64,000 bases of DNA from Synechococcus sp. PCC 7336 (GCF_000332275.1 NZ_CM001776.1:4896008-4960007); one strand, 5' to 3'; numbered from the stretch's first letter, positions 10,340 through 20,410 are shown. Translations and numbers: made by a program. Notes: a model not told the origin generated them from the sequence alone.

Positions 10340-13300
10340 TCTTCTGTCTCATCCACTCCGGTGCATGTATCCAGTCGAGATTTTCTGCTCGCGGATCGCC
10401 AACTTGTTGTGATTGATTCTAGTGTCAGTGACATACCCTCTTTGATTGCTGATGTTGAGCCCAACTCTGAAGTACTCCTGCTGGATGGAGAACGCGATGG
10501 CATTACGCAAATCACTGGATTTTTAAAGAAATTTGCTCGCATCTCTAGTCTTCACATTGTTTCCCACGGTACTTCCGGCAACTTACTCCTCGGGAATACA
10601 AGACTTAGCTTCGATACCCTCGATCGCTATTTTGAGCCGCTCAAAAGTTGGGCCAACAGCCTACAAGATGCCGATCTTTTCCTCTATGGCTGCGAAGTTG
10701 CAGCAGGAGGAATGGGACAGCTTTTTATACAACAACTCCACCAGCTCACGGGAGCTAATATTGCAGCATCAACCGGGATCGTCGGTAACACTGCCAATGG
10801 AGCCAACTGGCAACTCGATGCACGGGCAGGCGAAGTCAAGACTTCAATCGCCTTCTCTCAGCAGATACAAAACCAGTATTCAGGTCACTTCGAACTCGAT
10901 ATTGAAATCAGCCTTAGCGACAACACTGATGTACTCATTGAAACTGAAGGGACATCCTATACCCTCTTCTTTGACATCAGCGGACCTCCTCCATCAGATA
11001 CAGGAGTCGCGGTCATCCTTCGCAGCAATATCCCAGGTGCTCTCGGTGAATTTAGCATTCTAGCTGGGGGGGTTACGGGATTCTTTAGTGCGCCAGTTGT
11101 TGTCTCTGCGACCGATATCTTACTCAGATTTGACGCCGAGGTCGGTGGGGAACTGCCTCCAGAAGGTCCATTCGGTGCCACCATCACTCTACCGACCTTG
11201 AATGATTTCATCCCAGAGGGGCCTGAAGAAATCATCTGGGAGATTCTCCCGGTGCCAGACGATCTACTCATCCCAGATCCAGACAACCCAGGTGAGCTTA
11301 TTCCAGTTCCGGGAACTGAAGGCGTCACGGTTAATCCGGCAGCCAATACAGCTTCTGTGACTATTTTTGACGATCCCAGCCAAGTCCCAACGAATACCGA
11401 TCCCATTGCTACAGGAGACAGCTTCAGCGTCAATGAAGACGAGACCCTCACCGTAGATGCTGCATCTGGCGTCCTAGGTAACGACAGCGATATTGATGGG
11501 GACACCTTGTCTGCTGCTTTGGTTAGCGATGTCAGCAACGGTACTCTCACCCTCAACGCCGATGGCTCCTTCGAGTACACTCCCGATGCCGATTTCAATG
11601 GCTCCGATAGCTTTACCTACGCAGTCAGCGACGGTAACGGCGGTACAGATACGGCGACAGTGACTCTTACTGTCGATCCCATCAACGACGACCCCGTGGC
11701 TGCAGGCGATAGCTTCAGCGTTGACGAAGATGCCACGCTGACCGTCGATGCAGCAGCAGATGTGCTTGCCAACGATAGCGATATTGATGGGGATAGCCTG
11801 TCTGCTGCTTTGGTCAGCGATGTCAGCAACGGTACTCTCACCCTCAACGCCGATGGCTCCTTCGAGTACACTCCCGATGCCGATTTCAATGGCTCCGATA
11901 GTTTCACCTACGCAGTCAGCGATGGTAATGGCGGTACAGATACAGCGACAGTGACTCTTACTGTCGATCCCGTCAACGACGACCCCGTGGCTGCAGGCGA
12001 TAGCTTCAGCGTTGACGAAGATGCCACGCTGACCGTCGATGCAGCAGCAGGTGTGCTTGCCAACGATAGCGATATTGATGGGGATAGCCTGTCTGCTGCT
12101 TTGGTTAGCGATGTCAGCAACGGTACTCTCACCCTCAACGCCGATGGCTCCTTCGAGTACACTCCCGATGCCGATTTCAATGGCTCCGATAGTTTCACCT
12201 ACGCAGTCAGCGACGGTAACGGCGGTACAGATACGGCGACAGTGACTCTTACTGTCGATCCCGTCAACGACGACCCCGTTGCAGATGACGATGGCTTCGG
12301 TGTTGCCGCAGGTGAGACTCTGGCTGTAGATGCGGCTTTAGGCGTTCTCAATGGCGATGTCGATGTCGATGGAGACACACTGAGTGCTTCTCTGGTGAGC
12401 GATGTCAGCAACGGCAGCCTTACCCTCAATGCCGATGGTTCCTTCGAGTACATCCCTGACGCTGGCTTCAGCGGTACGGATAGCTTTACCTACGTGGCGA
12501 ACGATGGCACAACTGATTCCAATATCGCTACAGCTACGATTGCAGTTGCGCCTCCAGAAGTACCTGTAGTCAGCTTCGAAGTCGTTCCCGATGCGGTGTC
12601 AGAGGAAGGGTCGCTCGAAGAACGCACCATTACCTTCCAATACACCGTTGATGGTTTTGTTCCCGAGGACGGGCTTTCGGTGCTGGTCTCGCTAGACAAT
12701 TTGGGAGACTTTACCTCTCAAGGTTTAGAGGTTGGACCCAGCAACTTTATCAACCTCGAATTTGGAGATGGTTTCTTCCCCGAGCTCAATGCGTTCGAAC
12801 TGATTCTCACCGACCAGCTTGGTTCCTTCGATGTCGTCCTTGAAGATGACTTGATTCAAGAAGAAGATGTCACGGTCGACTTTTTCGAGTTATTGTCCGA
12901 TACCGATGGCTTGCTCGGTACCCCTTATGCCGTCAATCCCGACTCCAACATCGGCACCATCAGCATCACCGATGGCGTTGACTTCCTCGACGGTCCCGTA
13001 GTTAGCTTCACAGCAGATACCACTGACCTGTTCGAAACTCAGGAAGTTACCCTAACCTTCGATGTCGAGGGCGACATTCCCGAGGGCGGTCTCACGGTGG
13101 TTATTGGCAGCACCACAGGTGAAGCAGCACTGGAGTTCGACCCGGCCATTCTGGGGGTAACTCCCCCTGGCTTTGCCGGACCGCCTGTGGTCACAGCTAG
13201 CAACGTCTTGCTGACACTGCTCGACCCCGATGCCAGCATTACGCTCGAGTTAGCTGAGGATGGCATCCCCGAAGGAACTGAAACTGTCAATCTCTTCCTC

Positions 13301-14590
13301 GAAGATGGCGAGCTTTACGAAGTTGACCCCGCCAATGGCAGTATCGACCTCTCGGTCTCCGATGTGCCTCTGGTCAGCTTCGAAGTCGTTCCCGATGCGG
13401 TTTCGGAGGAAGGGTCGCTCGAAGAACGCACCATTACCTTCCAATACACCGTTGATGGTTTTGTTCCCGAGGACGGGCTTTCGGTGCTGGTCTCGCTAGA
13501 CAATTTGGGAGACTTTACCTCTCAAGGTTTAGAGGTTGGACCCAGCAACTTTATCAACCTCGAATTTGGAGATGGTTTCTTCCCCGAGCTCAATGCGTTC
13601 GAACTGATTCTCACCGACCAGATTGGTTCCTTCGATGTCGTCCTTGAAGATGACTTGATTCAGGAAGAAGATGTCACGGTCGACTTTTTCGAGTTATTGT
13701 CCGATACCGATGGCTTGCTCGACAATCCCTACAATATCGATCCCGACTCCAACATCGGCACCATCAGCATCACCGATGGCGTTGACTTCCCCGACGGTCC
13801 CGTAGTTGGCTTCACAGTCGATCGGGCTGATGTGGTCGAAGGGGAAGAGATTACAGTTTCCTTCAACGTCGAGGGCGAAATTCCTATAGGCGGTCTCACG
13901 GTTGTCGTGGGAAGCGATACACCTGCAGCTGCATTGGAGTTCGATCCGTCTATCTTGCTCGATCCTGGGTCTGTGGATGGAATTATCTTCCCGCCTTCCG
14001 TGACAGCGGACTCTGTCCTGCTCACTCTGACTGAAGCAACTGCCAGCATCTCACTGATAGTTGCCGATGATGGCCTTGTTGAAGGCATTGAGGATATTAC
14101 CTTCAGCCTTCTCGATGGCGAGCTGTACGAGCTAGATCCAGACGCAAGCGAGTTTACGCTTAGTATTGCCGATGCAGACGTTGTGGGGGGTACTGACGGA
14201 CGCGATATCCTCTCTGGCACCACTGATAATGACAACATCATTGGTGGCGACAACCGCGATATCCTCTCTGGTAACGGCGGTAACGACAGGTTTACGTTCA
14301 CATCCTTTGCAGATCGCATCGATCTGATTACAGACTTCACAACCTTCGATAACGCCGCAGAGGCAGATCTCATCGATCTCGGCGGTTTACTCGACAGCAT
14401 CGGCTTCGACGGTGAAGATCCCTTTGCTGACGGCTTTGTGCGAGTTGTTGACGGTCTGGGCAGTCGCGATTCTATTCAAGTCGATTTAGATGGAGCTGAA
14501 GGTCCAGATGTTTTCAGGACCTATCTGCAGGTTGTTAATGACAATGCCAACTTCGACAATCTCAACAACGCTGCCAACTTCGTCTTCTAA
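10337..14590 (+). CDS. DUF4347 / cadherin-like / Calx-beta-like / RTX secreted surface protein
   Basis: A 1,417-residue acidic protein with no classical signal peptide. Residues ~15-190 are a DUF4347 domain (LHIVSHGTSG, DLFLYGCEVAAG). Residues ~190-345 look Calx-beta-like. From ~354 there are three near-identical 97-residue cadherin-like units (291-bp DNA period) and a fourth divergent one. Two near-identical Calx-beta-like blocks follow (from ~745 and ~1013, 804 bp apart). Near 1283-1319 are RTX-like Ca-binding nonapeptides (GGTDGRDIL, GNGGNDRF), then a C-terminal region of type I secretion substrates. I infer export by a type I system and a role in adhesion or the cell surface. The TTG start is supported by AGGAG 7 nt upstream, and a hairpin follows the stop. 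The enzymatic role of DUF4347 is not known to me. Confidence 0.85.
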   Translation: MSSVSSTPVHVSSRDFLLADRQLVVIDSSVSDIPSLIADVEPNSEVLLLDGERDGITQITGFLKKFARISSLHIVSHGTSGNLLLGNTRLSFDTLDRYFEPLKSWANSLQDADLFLYGCEVAAGGMGQLFIQQLHQLTGANIAASTGIVGNTANGANWQLDARAGEVKTSIAFSQQIQNQYSGHFELDIEISLSDNTDVLIETEGTSYTLFFDISGPPPSDTGVAVILRSNIPGALGEFSILAGGVTGFFSAPVVVSATDILLRFDAEVGGELPPEGPFGATITLPTLNDFIPEGPEEIIWEILPVPDDLLIPDPDNPGELIPVPGTEGVTVNPAANTASVTIFDDPSQVPTNTDPIATGDSFSVNEDETLTVDAASGVLGNDSDIDGDTLSAALVSDVSNGTLTLNADGSFEYTPDADFNGSDSFTYAVSDGNGGTDTATVTLTVDPINDDPVAAGDSFSVDEDATLTVDAAADVLANDSDIDGDSLSAALVSDVSNGTLTLNADGSFEYTPDADFNGSDSFTYAVSDGNGGTDTATVTLTVDPVNDDPVAAGDSFSVDEDATLTVDAAAGVLANDSDIDGDSLSAALVSDVSNGTLTLNADGSFEYTPDADFNGSDSFTYAVSDGNGGTDTATVTLTVDPVNDDPVADDDGFGVAAGETLAVDAALGVLNGDVDVDGDTLSASLVSDVSNGSLTLNADGSFEYIPDAGFSGTDSFTYVANDGTTDSNIATATIAVAPPEVPVVSFEVVPDAVSEEGSLEERTITFQYTVDGFVPEDGLSVLVSLDNLGDFTSQGLEVGPSNFINLEFGDGFFPELNAFELILTDQLGSFDVVLEDDLIQEEDVTVDFFELLSDTDGLLGTPYAVNPDSNIGTISITDGVDFLDGPVVSFTADTTDLFETQEVTLTFDVEGDIPEGGLTVVIGSTTGEAALEFDPAILGVTPPGFAGPPVVTASNVLLTLLDPDASITLELAEDGIPEGTETVNLFLEDGELYEVDPANGSIDLSVSDVPLVSFEVVPDAVSEEGSLEERTITFQYTVDGFVPEDGLSVLVSLDNLGDFTSQGLEVGPSNFINLEFGDGFFPELNAFELILTDQIGSFDVVLEDDLIQEEDVTVDFFELLSDTDGLLDNPYNIDPDSNIGTISITDGVDFPDGPVVGFTVDRADVVEGEEITVSFNVEGEIPIGGLTVVVGSDTPAAALEFDPSILLDPGSVDGIIFPPSVTADSVLLTLTEATASISLIVADDGLVEGIEDITFSLLDGELYELDPDASEFTLSIADADVVGGTDGRDILSGTTDNDNIIGGDNRDILSGNGGNDRFTFTSFADRIDLITDFTTFDNAAEADLIDLGGLLDSIGFDGEDPFADGFVRVVDGLGSRDSIQVDLDGAEGPDVFRTYLQVVNDNANFDNLNNAANFVF
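11395..12265 (+). repeat. Three tandem 291-bp coding repeats (cadherin-like units)
   Basis: Inside the surface-protein gene a 291-bp unit occurs three times in register. Each encodes NDDPVAAGDSFSV or a close variant and ends TATVTLTVDP. Copies two and three are almost identical at DNA level, implying recent duplication or homogenisation. A fourth, more divergent unit follows to about 12550. Confidence 0.85.
12569..13845 (+). repeat. Two long direct coding repeats, 804 bp apart
   Basis: The segment from 12569 to about 13040 is repeated from 13373 to about 13840 with very few base changes (both encode VSFEVVPDAVSEEGSLEE and the following ~140 residues). The intervening segment encodes a related but diverged Calx-beta-like unit. 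Confidence 0.8.
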
Positions 14591-14599
14591 GTTACTTAC

Positions 14600-14627
14600 G
14601 GCCCCGGCACACCTTAGTGCTGGGGCC
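14600..14627 (+). terminator. Hairpin after the DUF4347 gene
   Basis: GGCCCCGGCAC and GTGCTGGGGCC pair over 11 bp (one G-U) around a 6-nt loop, 10 bp after the stop codon. There is no clear T tract, so it may stabilise the 3' end rather than act as a strong intrinsic terminator. Confidence 0.6.
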
Positions 14628-14694
14628 ATAAGTCCATCACGTCCGAGGTAAAGGTCACATATTTTGTTTCAAGGTACACATAGGGAGCATAATT

Positions 14695-15279
14695 ATGCAG
14701 CTTCAATACGGTAAAGGTTTGGCGATCGCACTTGCTACAGTCACGTCGACACTTCTGCTCGAGTTGCCTGCCAGTGCGGCAAGTTTTACATTCGAACAAA
14801 CGGGATTCGATTTTGGCGGTACTCTGTCGGGCTCATTTGAGTTTAATGGAGTCGATCCCCTAATTGTAGGAGATGGTTTTATTGAAGGCAGTGAATTAAC
14901 AGCCTTTACCGCAACATTCTCCAGTTCTAGCCTAATTCCCGGTACAACCTTTGGGCTCGGAGATCTCAGCAATTTCGTTTATGATTTTGGCTCCGATCTA
15001 TTTGATGTATCTGATGATATCAGCCTAGAAGTTTTAGCGACAATTATTGGTCCTCCCGAAATTGAACTCCTGTCGTTTACTCTGGGAGATATTACTAGTG
15101 GCCAAGAAACAACTATAGCTAATTTCTCGACTTTCGAGGAGGAAATAGCGACAGGGAACTTTACTATCACTTCTCCCTCTACTGTTATCCCAGAACCAGG
15201 CTCTTCTTTGATAATCTCTTTCCTACTCTCCGCTGGTTTACTTAGCCGAGGCCGCCTAAAGAAGCGTTCTCAATCGTAA
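14695..15279 (+). CDS. PEP-CTERM sorted secreted protein
   Basis: A 194-residue protein with an N-terminal signal peptide (hydrophobic core, cleavage near ASAAS). The body is acidic and probably beta-rich. The C terminus is a PEP-CTERM sorting signal: VIPEPGSS, a hydrophobic helix, then RGRLKKRSQ. In this family the tail is recognised by an exosortase, which anchors or releases the protein at the cell surface. No exosortase gene lies in the window. The function of the body is unknown; similar short proteins are common in cyanobacteria. A GGGAG ribosome binding site precedes the ATG. The gene follows the DUF4347 protein on the same strand, separated by a hairpin. Confidence 0.85.
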   Translation: MQLQYGKGLAIALATVTSTLLLELPASAASFTFEQTGFDFGGTLSGSFEFNGVDPLIVGDGFIEGSELTAFTATFSSSSLIPGTTFGLGDLSNFVYDFGSDLFDVSDDISLEVLATIIGPPEIELLSFTLGDITSGQETTIANFSTFEEEIATGNFTITSPSTVIPEPGSSLIISFLLSAGLLSRGRLKKRSQS

Positions 15280-15298
15280 ACATATAACTATACCTGTA

Positions 15299-15348
15299 AG
15301 GACTCGTACGATAGTTCCGTTAGAAACGATCCTATCTATACGAGTCCT
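15299..15348 (+). terminator. Long hairpin after the PEP-CTERM gene
   Basis: AGGACTCGTA (15299-15308) pairs perfectly with TACGAGTCCT (15339-15348), and inner GATAG/CTATC bases extend the stem. It lies about 20 bp after the stop codon and is a probable transcription terminator. The following ~170 bp up to 15521 are AT-rich and should hold the promoter of the DUF3769 gene. Confidence 0.65.
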
Positions 15349-15521
15349 ATGACATTTAAGCTTTTGTCATATATAAGCCTTGATGACATCTTGAAAGATT
15401 GCTATATGGATAGTGAAATGCTGTTGAAGTCGAGGATTCTTAAATTGTTTTGCTCTTCAAAATTTACATCTTTTTTATATCAGAGATGGCTAGTTCCAGC
15501 TCAAAACTCTTGAGAATCTAG

Positions 15522-18464
15522 ATGATTTATCATGGGCGCAAACCTATCCTCACTCGGCGAGCCAGCGGTCCGGTTATGCATTGGATCGTAATGGGTCGCT
15601 GGGCAACAATCCTGGCGGCTTCGATGGGTGGCCTCCTTTTGCAAGGGAGACAAGCCGAGCTGGCTGCGCTGCCATTGTTAGAGGAGAGTCTTTTAGATCG
15701 TGAAGGCGAGCGTTTGGCCTCCACGTTAGCGCCATCGCCAACTAGCACTCTCGATCCTGCTGCTGCAGAAAATATCGTATCGGCCCTGCCGGAGGTGACT
15801 GCCGCAAGCTTAGCTGTACCTACAGAAGCAGCTCTCCTGATGGAGGCACCGACAGGCTGGGCTGAGGAACGGGTCTTAGAATTTCTCAACCGCAGCAACG
15901 ATCGTCCCGACGATCTAGAGTTCGATCGAGCTGGCACGATATCGATCGCCAACCCAGACGAGTCAAATCTCCCTTCCTCAGAGTTGGATGTAGCCCTTCC
16001 AGCCGACTCCAATGCGGCCACTCTCGGACGGGAACAAGCACAACTTCAGCTCAGATTGGAAACCGAGCTGCCCCTCGATCCCAGTCAAGTGGACATCCAT
16101 GCAGACCAACTCAGCTACGATTCAGACGAGAAAGTCGCGAGCGCCACAGGAAATGCACGCATTCAGTTTGCGGATGGCACGATCGTCGAAGGCGATCGCC
16201 TGCTGTTCTATCGCAGTGAGAATCGACTCGCTAGCGATGGCGCATTTCGCTTGATCCAAGCGATCGATCGAGCTGAAAGAAGTATTCGAGTGGTTCGCGG
16301 TCGAAACCTCAACTATTTTGTGGAGACTCGAACCGCTAGCTTAGAAGACGCCTATGCAGTTGTTCCAGGCGAACAGCCCGGAACCTACGTACATATCCGC
16401 AGCGCTACAGCGATCGCGGAACTCGATGCCCGCATTGTGCTCCACAACGCCACGGTCACCACATCTACGGGCAATCCGATTACCCATTACATCGAGGGAG
16501 ATCGGGTGGAGATCGATCCCGACAATAGTGTCGCTATCAGATGGGCGCGGGTGTTTGTCGGTGGAGATCGGGCTGAAGATGGCTCTCTTCGAGCAGGCAG
16601 ACAGGTAGCCCTATTTCCACTATTTATTTACAGCTTGCGCGCACACCAATGGGTGTTGCCGGGGTTTAGTCCGACAGAAGGAGCTTTTCTCAAATCTAGC
16701 TGGGCTTATCGCTTCAACGAATCTCACTTTGGCGGTTTCAGGCTCGACCTCCTGCAGGAGCAAGGGGTTGGCCTTGGCTTTCTACACGACTACCGTTTAC
16801 CCATTACTGCCGGTAACCACTTTGGCCGAGCCCAATTTTATTGGCTAACGGAAGCTGATGAGAATCGCACCTCCAATCGCTTCCGACTCGCCCACCGCTT
16901 CGAGCTCCCTCAGCATAGTTTCTTAAGCGGCGATCGATGGCGAGGGCAGGTGGACATTAACCTCGACAATACCGTTCGGCCAGCAGGGGGTCGCAACGAC
17001 CGAGCTGATTTCCGCCTCAATTCCTCCTACACGACTCCTCTATCGCTAACAACCCTCGATGTCAGCCGGTTTGGATCTCGCGAGCTTGGCGGCTATACCT
17101 TGCCAGCGACTCTCAACCATTCCCAGCGCTTTTCGGGTATTGATTGGCTCCGCACCAATTCAAGACTCAGCTATGTCCAAAGCGTTAGTCATGCAGCCTC
17201 GACAGAACCAGCGAGCTCCGATTTTCGTTGGAACCTGTCTGCGATCGCCCATCCTGACTGGGGAAATGCGATCGCGATTTATCGTGGCTTAAATCGTTCG
17301 ACTGACGATTTAGAAGCTCGACGCAATTTTGAATTTTCTTTCGCGTCTAACCCAATCCGGCTTGGAGCGGGGGTTTCACTCGCAGGTCGTGTGGGATTGT
17401 ACCGCAATCAAGTCGCCGATCTAGAGACCAGAGATCTTTTGCGCTTTTATACGACAGCTTCTTCAGCCGCAGTTCTGCGATTTTCGCCAATTCATGTTGG
17501 CCGTTGGCTGACATTAAGCCCGAGCTCCATTCAGTACGAACAGATCGTTTACTCGTCTGGAGATGGAGAGTCTGCTGTAACGATCGACCCCAGTTTGCTT
17601 CTCAGTCCAGTATCTGGGTCGGAGCTGGATATTCATTACTTTCGCACCATGCTAGGCGACAACTCTGTACCCTTCGACATCCCCAGAAGTCACAGCGATC
17701 GCCACCGACTAGAAGCCGCTTTAACCCTCAAAACTCCCAGTGCCAGCGTGACTGCGCCTCCTGGCTTTATTGCATTTGAAGACGACTTACCCGGCGAACA
17801 GCCGATACCGCTACTGTTCGAAGACGATACTCTTGAAGACCGAGAGGCGATCGAGCGGCAACAGCAAATCGCCCGGACTTCCGACCTGAACTATGCTCTG
17901 CAATTGCATGCACATTCGGGTTACAACTTTGTCGAAGGCCAATGGGAGCATTTGACCGCCGACCTGTCGCTGGCAACGGCTCCCACCCTGTTGAATCTGA
18001 ACGTATCTGCTAGCTACGATCCAAACGAGCGAGAACTTTTACCAATAGCGCTTCGCTACGGTCAGCTCTCTTCGACGACATTCGATCGCAATCTTCGCTC
18101 GGGACTGGATAGCTACGAACCAGGTTTGAGCTACAGCCTCCAAGCTATCTACGATCCTCGCGATGGCAAGATCCGCTACGGCGTCAATGCCGATCTAACC
18201 ATCGGGACCCGCTGGCAAAACCACTGGCGCATCCGTTTGGGATTAAATCGCGATGGAATTGATTTAGTCGAGGTGCGCCGAGATTTACGGGATTTCGAAC
18301 TGCGATTTGTTGCCGAGCCTCAAAATGAGCTTTTTCGAATTGAGGGCATCCTAGTGGCTTTCCCCAGTCGACCGCTCGGCCTCACCCAACAAAGAGGGGA
18401 GTTTTTTGCCGATACTACGCCTGAGTTGCTTAACGATAATGACTTCAACCGATCGAATCGTTAG
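15522..18464 (+). CDS. DUF3769 outer-membrane LptD-like protein
   Basis: A 980-residue protein. Residues ~18-40 look like a signal or anchor segment, followed by a low-complexity stretch. Around 188-265 is an OstA/LptA-like beta-jellyroll with VDIHADQLSY, ASATGNARIQF and EGDRLLFYR. From ~360 onward it has the alternating aromatic pattern of a beta-barrel. The end (RRDLRDFELRFVAEP, then FPSRPLGLT) matches the DUF3769 C terminus. Family knowledge: DUF3769 proteins are the cyanobacterial counterpart of LptD, which inserts lipopolysaccharide into the outer leaflet. The next gene, a type II thioesterase, starts 66 bp downstream on the same strand, an unexpected partner. Whether this is the sole LptD of the genome or a specialised paralogue cannot be told here. 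Confidence 0.83.
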   Translation: MIYHGRKPILTRRASGPVMHWIVMGRWATILAASMGGLLLQGRQAELAALPLLEESLLDREGERLASTLAPSPTSTLDPAAAENIVSALPEVTAASLAVPTEAALLMEAPTGWAEERVLEFLNRSNDRPDDLEFDRAGTISIANPDESNLPSSELDVALPADSNAATLGREQAQLQLRLETELPLDPSQVDIHADQLSYDSDEKVASATGNARIQFADGTIVEGDRLLFYRSENRLASDGAFRLIQAIDRAERSIRVVRGRNLNYFVETRTASLEDAYAVVPGEQPGTYVHIRSATAIAELDARIVLHNATVTTSTGNPITHYIEGDRVEIDPDNSVAIRWARVFVGGDRAEDGSLRAGRQVALFPLFIYSLRAHQWVLPGFSPTEGAFLKSSWAYRFNESHFGGFRLDLLQEQGVGLGFLHDYRLPITAGNHFGRAQFYWLTEADENRTSNRFRLAHRFELPQHSFLSGDRWRGQVDINLDNTVRPAGGRNDRADFRLNSSYTTPLSLTTLDVSRFGSRELGGYTLPATLNHSQRFSGIDWLRTNSRLSYVQSVSHAASTEPASSDFRWNLSAIAHPDWGNAIAIYRGLNRSTDDLEARRNFEFSFASNPIRLGAGVSLAGRVGLYRNQVADLETRDLLRFYTTASSAAVLRFSPIHVGRWLTLSPSSIQYEQIVYSSGDGESAVTIDPSLLLSPVSGSELDIHYFRTMLGDNSVPFDIPRSHSDRHRLEAALTLKTPSASVTAPPGFIAFEDDLPGEQPIPLLFEDDTLEDREAIERQQQIARTSDLNYALQLHAHSGYNFVEGQWEHLTADLSLATAPTLLNLNVSASYDPNERELLPIALRYGQLSSTTFDRNLRSGLDSYEPGLSYSLQAIYDPRDGKIRYGVNADLTIGTRWQNHWRIRLGLNRDGIDLVEVRRDLRDFELRFVAEPQNELFRIEGILVAFPSRPLGLTQQRGEFFADTTPELLNDNDFNRSNR

Positions 18465-18529
18465 CGATCGCGACTCAATCAGCCTCACGTTCGGAACTTT
18501 TTCAAGTCAAAATTCAACTGAACAAACCC

Positions 18530-19297
18530 GTGATTTCAACCGATCCTTCCCTCTGGATTATCCGCCCTAAACCTAACGAGCGAGCGAGAGTTCGACTGTA
18601 TTGCTTCCCCTTTGCCGGTGGAGCCGCCAGTATTTTCCACACTTGGCCTCACCTCTTTCCAACCGATATCGAACTGTGTGCCATCGAGCTCCCCGGTCGG
18701 GGAAGGCGCATAAAAGAGCCGCTCGTCAAACGCCTCGCTCCACTCGTGGAAGCGACCGCTGCAGCTCTTCAGCCAGACCTCGATCGCCCATTTGCGTTCT
18801 TTGGCCACAGCATGGGTGCTTTGCTCTGCTTCGAACTGACCCGTTGCTTACGTCGCCACAACCAACCCCTGCCTAAGTTATTGGCGGTGTCAGGTCGCAA
18901 ATCTCCTCAACTCTCCACATCTCCCCCGTTCATTCACACTCTGCCAGAACCTGAATTCTGGGCAGCAATAAAGCAGCTCGGCGGAACTGCTCGAGCGGTC
19001 TTTGAAAATGAAGAAATGCGGCAGTTGTTCTTTCCCATTATGCGGGCTGACTTTACAATGATTGAAACTTATGCCTATGTCCCAGAAGCACGCCTAGATT
19101 GTGCGATCGCAGCTTATGCGGGTTGCCGCGATCCCGAAGTTAGCCAAGAGCAGTTAGAGGCATGGAAAATGCAAACTAGTAAGAGTTTTTCTATGGAGTT
19201 ATTTCCAGGCGATCACTTTTATATAGATTCTTCGCTCAAGGTATTAGTCAATAGCTTGGCCAATCAAATCGGAAATGTGCTTTCTTTAGAAAAATAG
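18530..19297 (+). CDS. Type II thioesterase of PKS/NRPS systems
   Basis: A 255-residue alpha/beta hydrolase. It has the opening LYCFPFAGGAAS, the LPGRGRR motif, the nucleophile elbow FFGHSMGA, a GCRDPEVS segment carrying the likely catalytic Asp, and GDHFYI with the catalytic His. This pattern identifies the external editing thioesterases (GrsT/PvdG type) that release misprimed acyl or aminoacyl groups from carrier proteins. I infer that it serves the FAAL-PKS at the left edge, 12 kb away. Start is GTG at 18530, just before the conserved LWIIRPKPNERARVRLYCF region. It lies 66 bp after the DUF3769 gene and is followed by a MITE-like repeat and a convergent gene. Confidence 0.9.
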   Translation: MISTDPSLWIIRPKPNERARVRLYCFPFAGGAASIFHTWPHLFPTDIELCAIELPGRGRRIKEPLVKRLAPLVEATAAALQPDLDRPFAFFGHSMGALLCFELTRCLRRHNQPLPKLLAVSGRKSPQLSTSPPFIHTLPEPEFWAAIKQLGGTARAVFENEEMRQLFFPIMRADFTMIETYAYVPEARLDCAIAAYAGCRDPEVSQEQLEAWKMQTSKSFSMELFPGDHFYIDSSLKVLVNSLANQIGNVLSLEK

Positions 19298-19324
19298 TCA
19301 GCATCAATAAATCGATACGTTCCC

Positions 19325-19606
19325 TAAACCGAGTCTAGTCTGAAACCCGTAGTTTTGATGAGACACCTATGAGTCCCTCTCACTAGCGCTGTCGATCGCT
19401 GCATTCGCCCCCTACATCCCCCATTCTGGGGGACTTGGCGACAGTGCTAGCTGGGGTTTGGAGACAAGGAAGACGAACCGGCGAACAGCGATCATTAAAG
19501 TTGTAGAACGAAGCCAATAGCCTCTCACAAGTCCCCCACTGGTGGGGGATTTAGGGGGCCGAGTGCAACGCCTGAAAACTCCAGGTCTCAACATGGATAC
19601 GGTTTA
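19325..19606. repeat. MITE-like repeat, copy 1
   Basis: A 282-bp element running from TAAACCGAGTC to GGATACGGTTTA. It has imperfect terminal inverted repeats and two inner arms, CCCCCTAAATCCCCC and GGGGGATTTAGGGGG, that are inverted to each other. It fills the space between the convergent thioesterase and hypothetical genes. No transposase is encoded. Confidence 0.88.
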
Positions 19607-19612
19607 TCTTTT

Positions 19613-20410
19613 TTATCTATCTTCTAGCTCCAGCTCGAATGTCACGATGTTAGCGGACAGAATGCTCAATGCCCTGCGCTCTAGGAGTTGACTGGTAAGA
19701 TTTTCTTGCTCCGCAATCAACTCTCGACTGCGCCGAACTGTCTCTTGACGCTGGGGATTATCTACTGTGACTCGACGGCGATCGGCAAGGCTGAGGGCGT
19801 AAGCATTAGGGCTTTCCCCCCGGGTTGCATCAATTGCTAACAGAGTAAACTCGGGATCTAGCTCGAACGGGTTGGGTATTGTGAATAAGCTGACATGAAT
19901 AGCTTGACGATCCGGATCGAGGCGATCGAGCTGAGCTAAGTCTACCTCGATACTCAAGGTATCTAAGGGGCGCTCTCCGCCTAGCACAACCACTTCATTA
20001 AACCCAGTCACGAACTCTCGCTCGACATCACCTTCCACTTGAATCGAACTATCGACTAATCCACTGGTATTGAGGGGCTTGACCCGAATCAAATAGTCCC
20101 AATTATCGACAAAAGACACCTCACCTGGATCGATTTGCAGATTTGGATTGAGCAAATTCACTTGGGGAATGTTGGTGCTGTTTCCCAATGCCACTACGTA
20201 CCAATAATCTGGGTGGAGCGATCGCCCCAAACGCATGTTGACACTCAGGATCGGTCGAGCAGCGACACGAGCTCCCCAGCCACCCCAAGTAGCAATTCCC
20301 AACAGCGCGATCGCACTGCACTGCAAGAAATAGCCGCTAGCTTGCGATGCTTTCAGAAAAAGTCGGGCAAGTGAGGGTTTCACTGGCAAACAAGAATGTC
20401 GATCTTTCAT
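19613..20410 (-). CDS. Conserved-looking secreted/anchored protein of unknown function
   Basis: A 265-residue protein starting at ATG 20410. Residues ~26-47 form a hydrophobic segment (signal or anchor), after which the protein should be periplasmic. It is moderately acidic, contains phrases such as YWYVVALGNS and FTIPNPFELDP, and ends in a helix rich in Q/E/R followed by ELELEDR. I do not recognise the family. It is convergent with the thioesterase and divergent from the LptC-LptA-like gene, flanked on both sides by MITE copies. The length and absence of stops across 265 codons, plus the signal segment, support a real gene. Confidence 0.7.
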   Translation of the reverse strand: MKDRHSCLPVKPSLARLFLKASQASGYFLQCSAIALLGIATWGGWGARVAARPILSVNMRLGRSLHPDYWYVVALGNSTNIPQVNLLNPNLQIDPGEVSFVDNWDYLIRVKPLNTSGLVDSSIQVEGDVEREFVTGFNEVVVLGGERPLDTLSIEVDLAQLDRLDPDRQAIHVSLFTIPNPFELDPEFTLLAIDATRGESPNAYALSLADRRRVTVDNPQRQETVRRSRELIAEQENLTSQLLERRALSILSANIVTFELELEDR

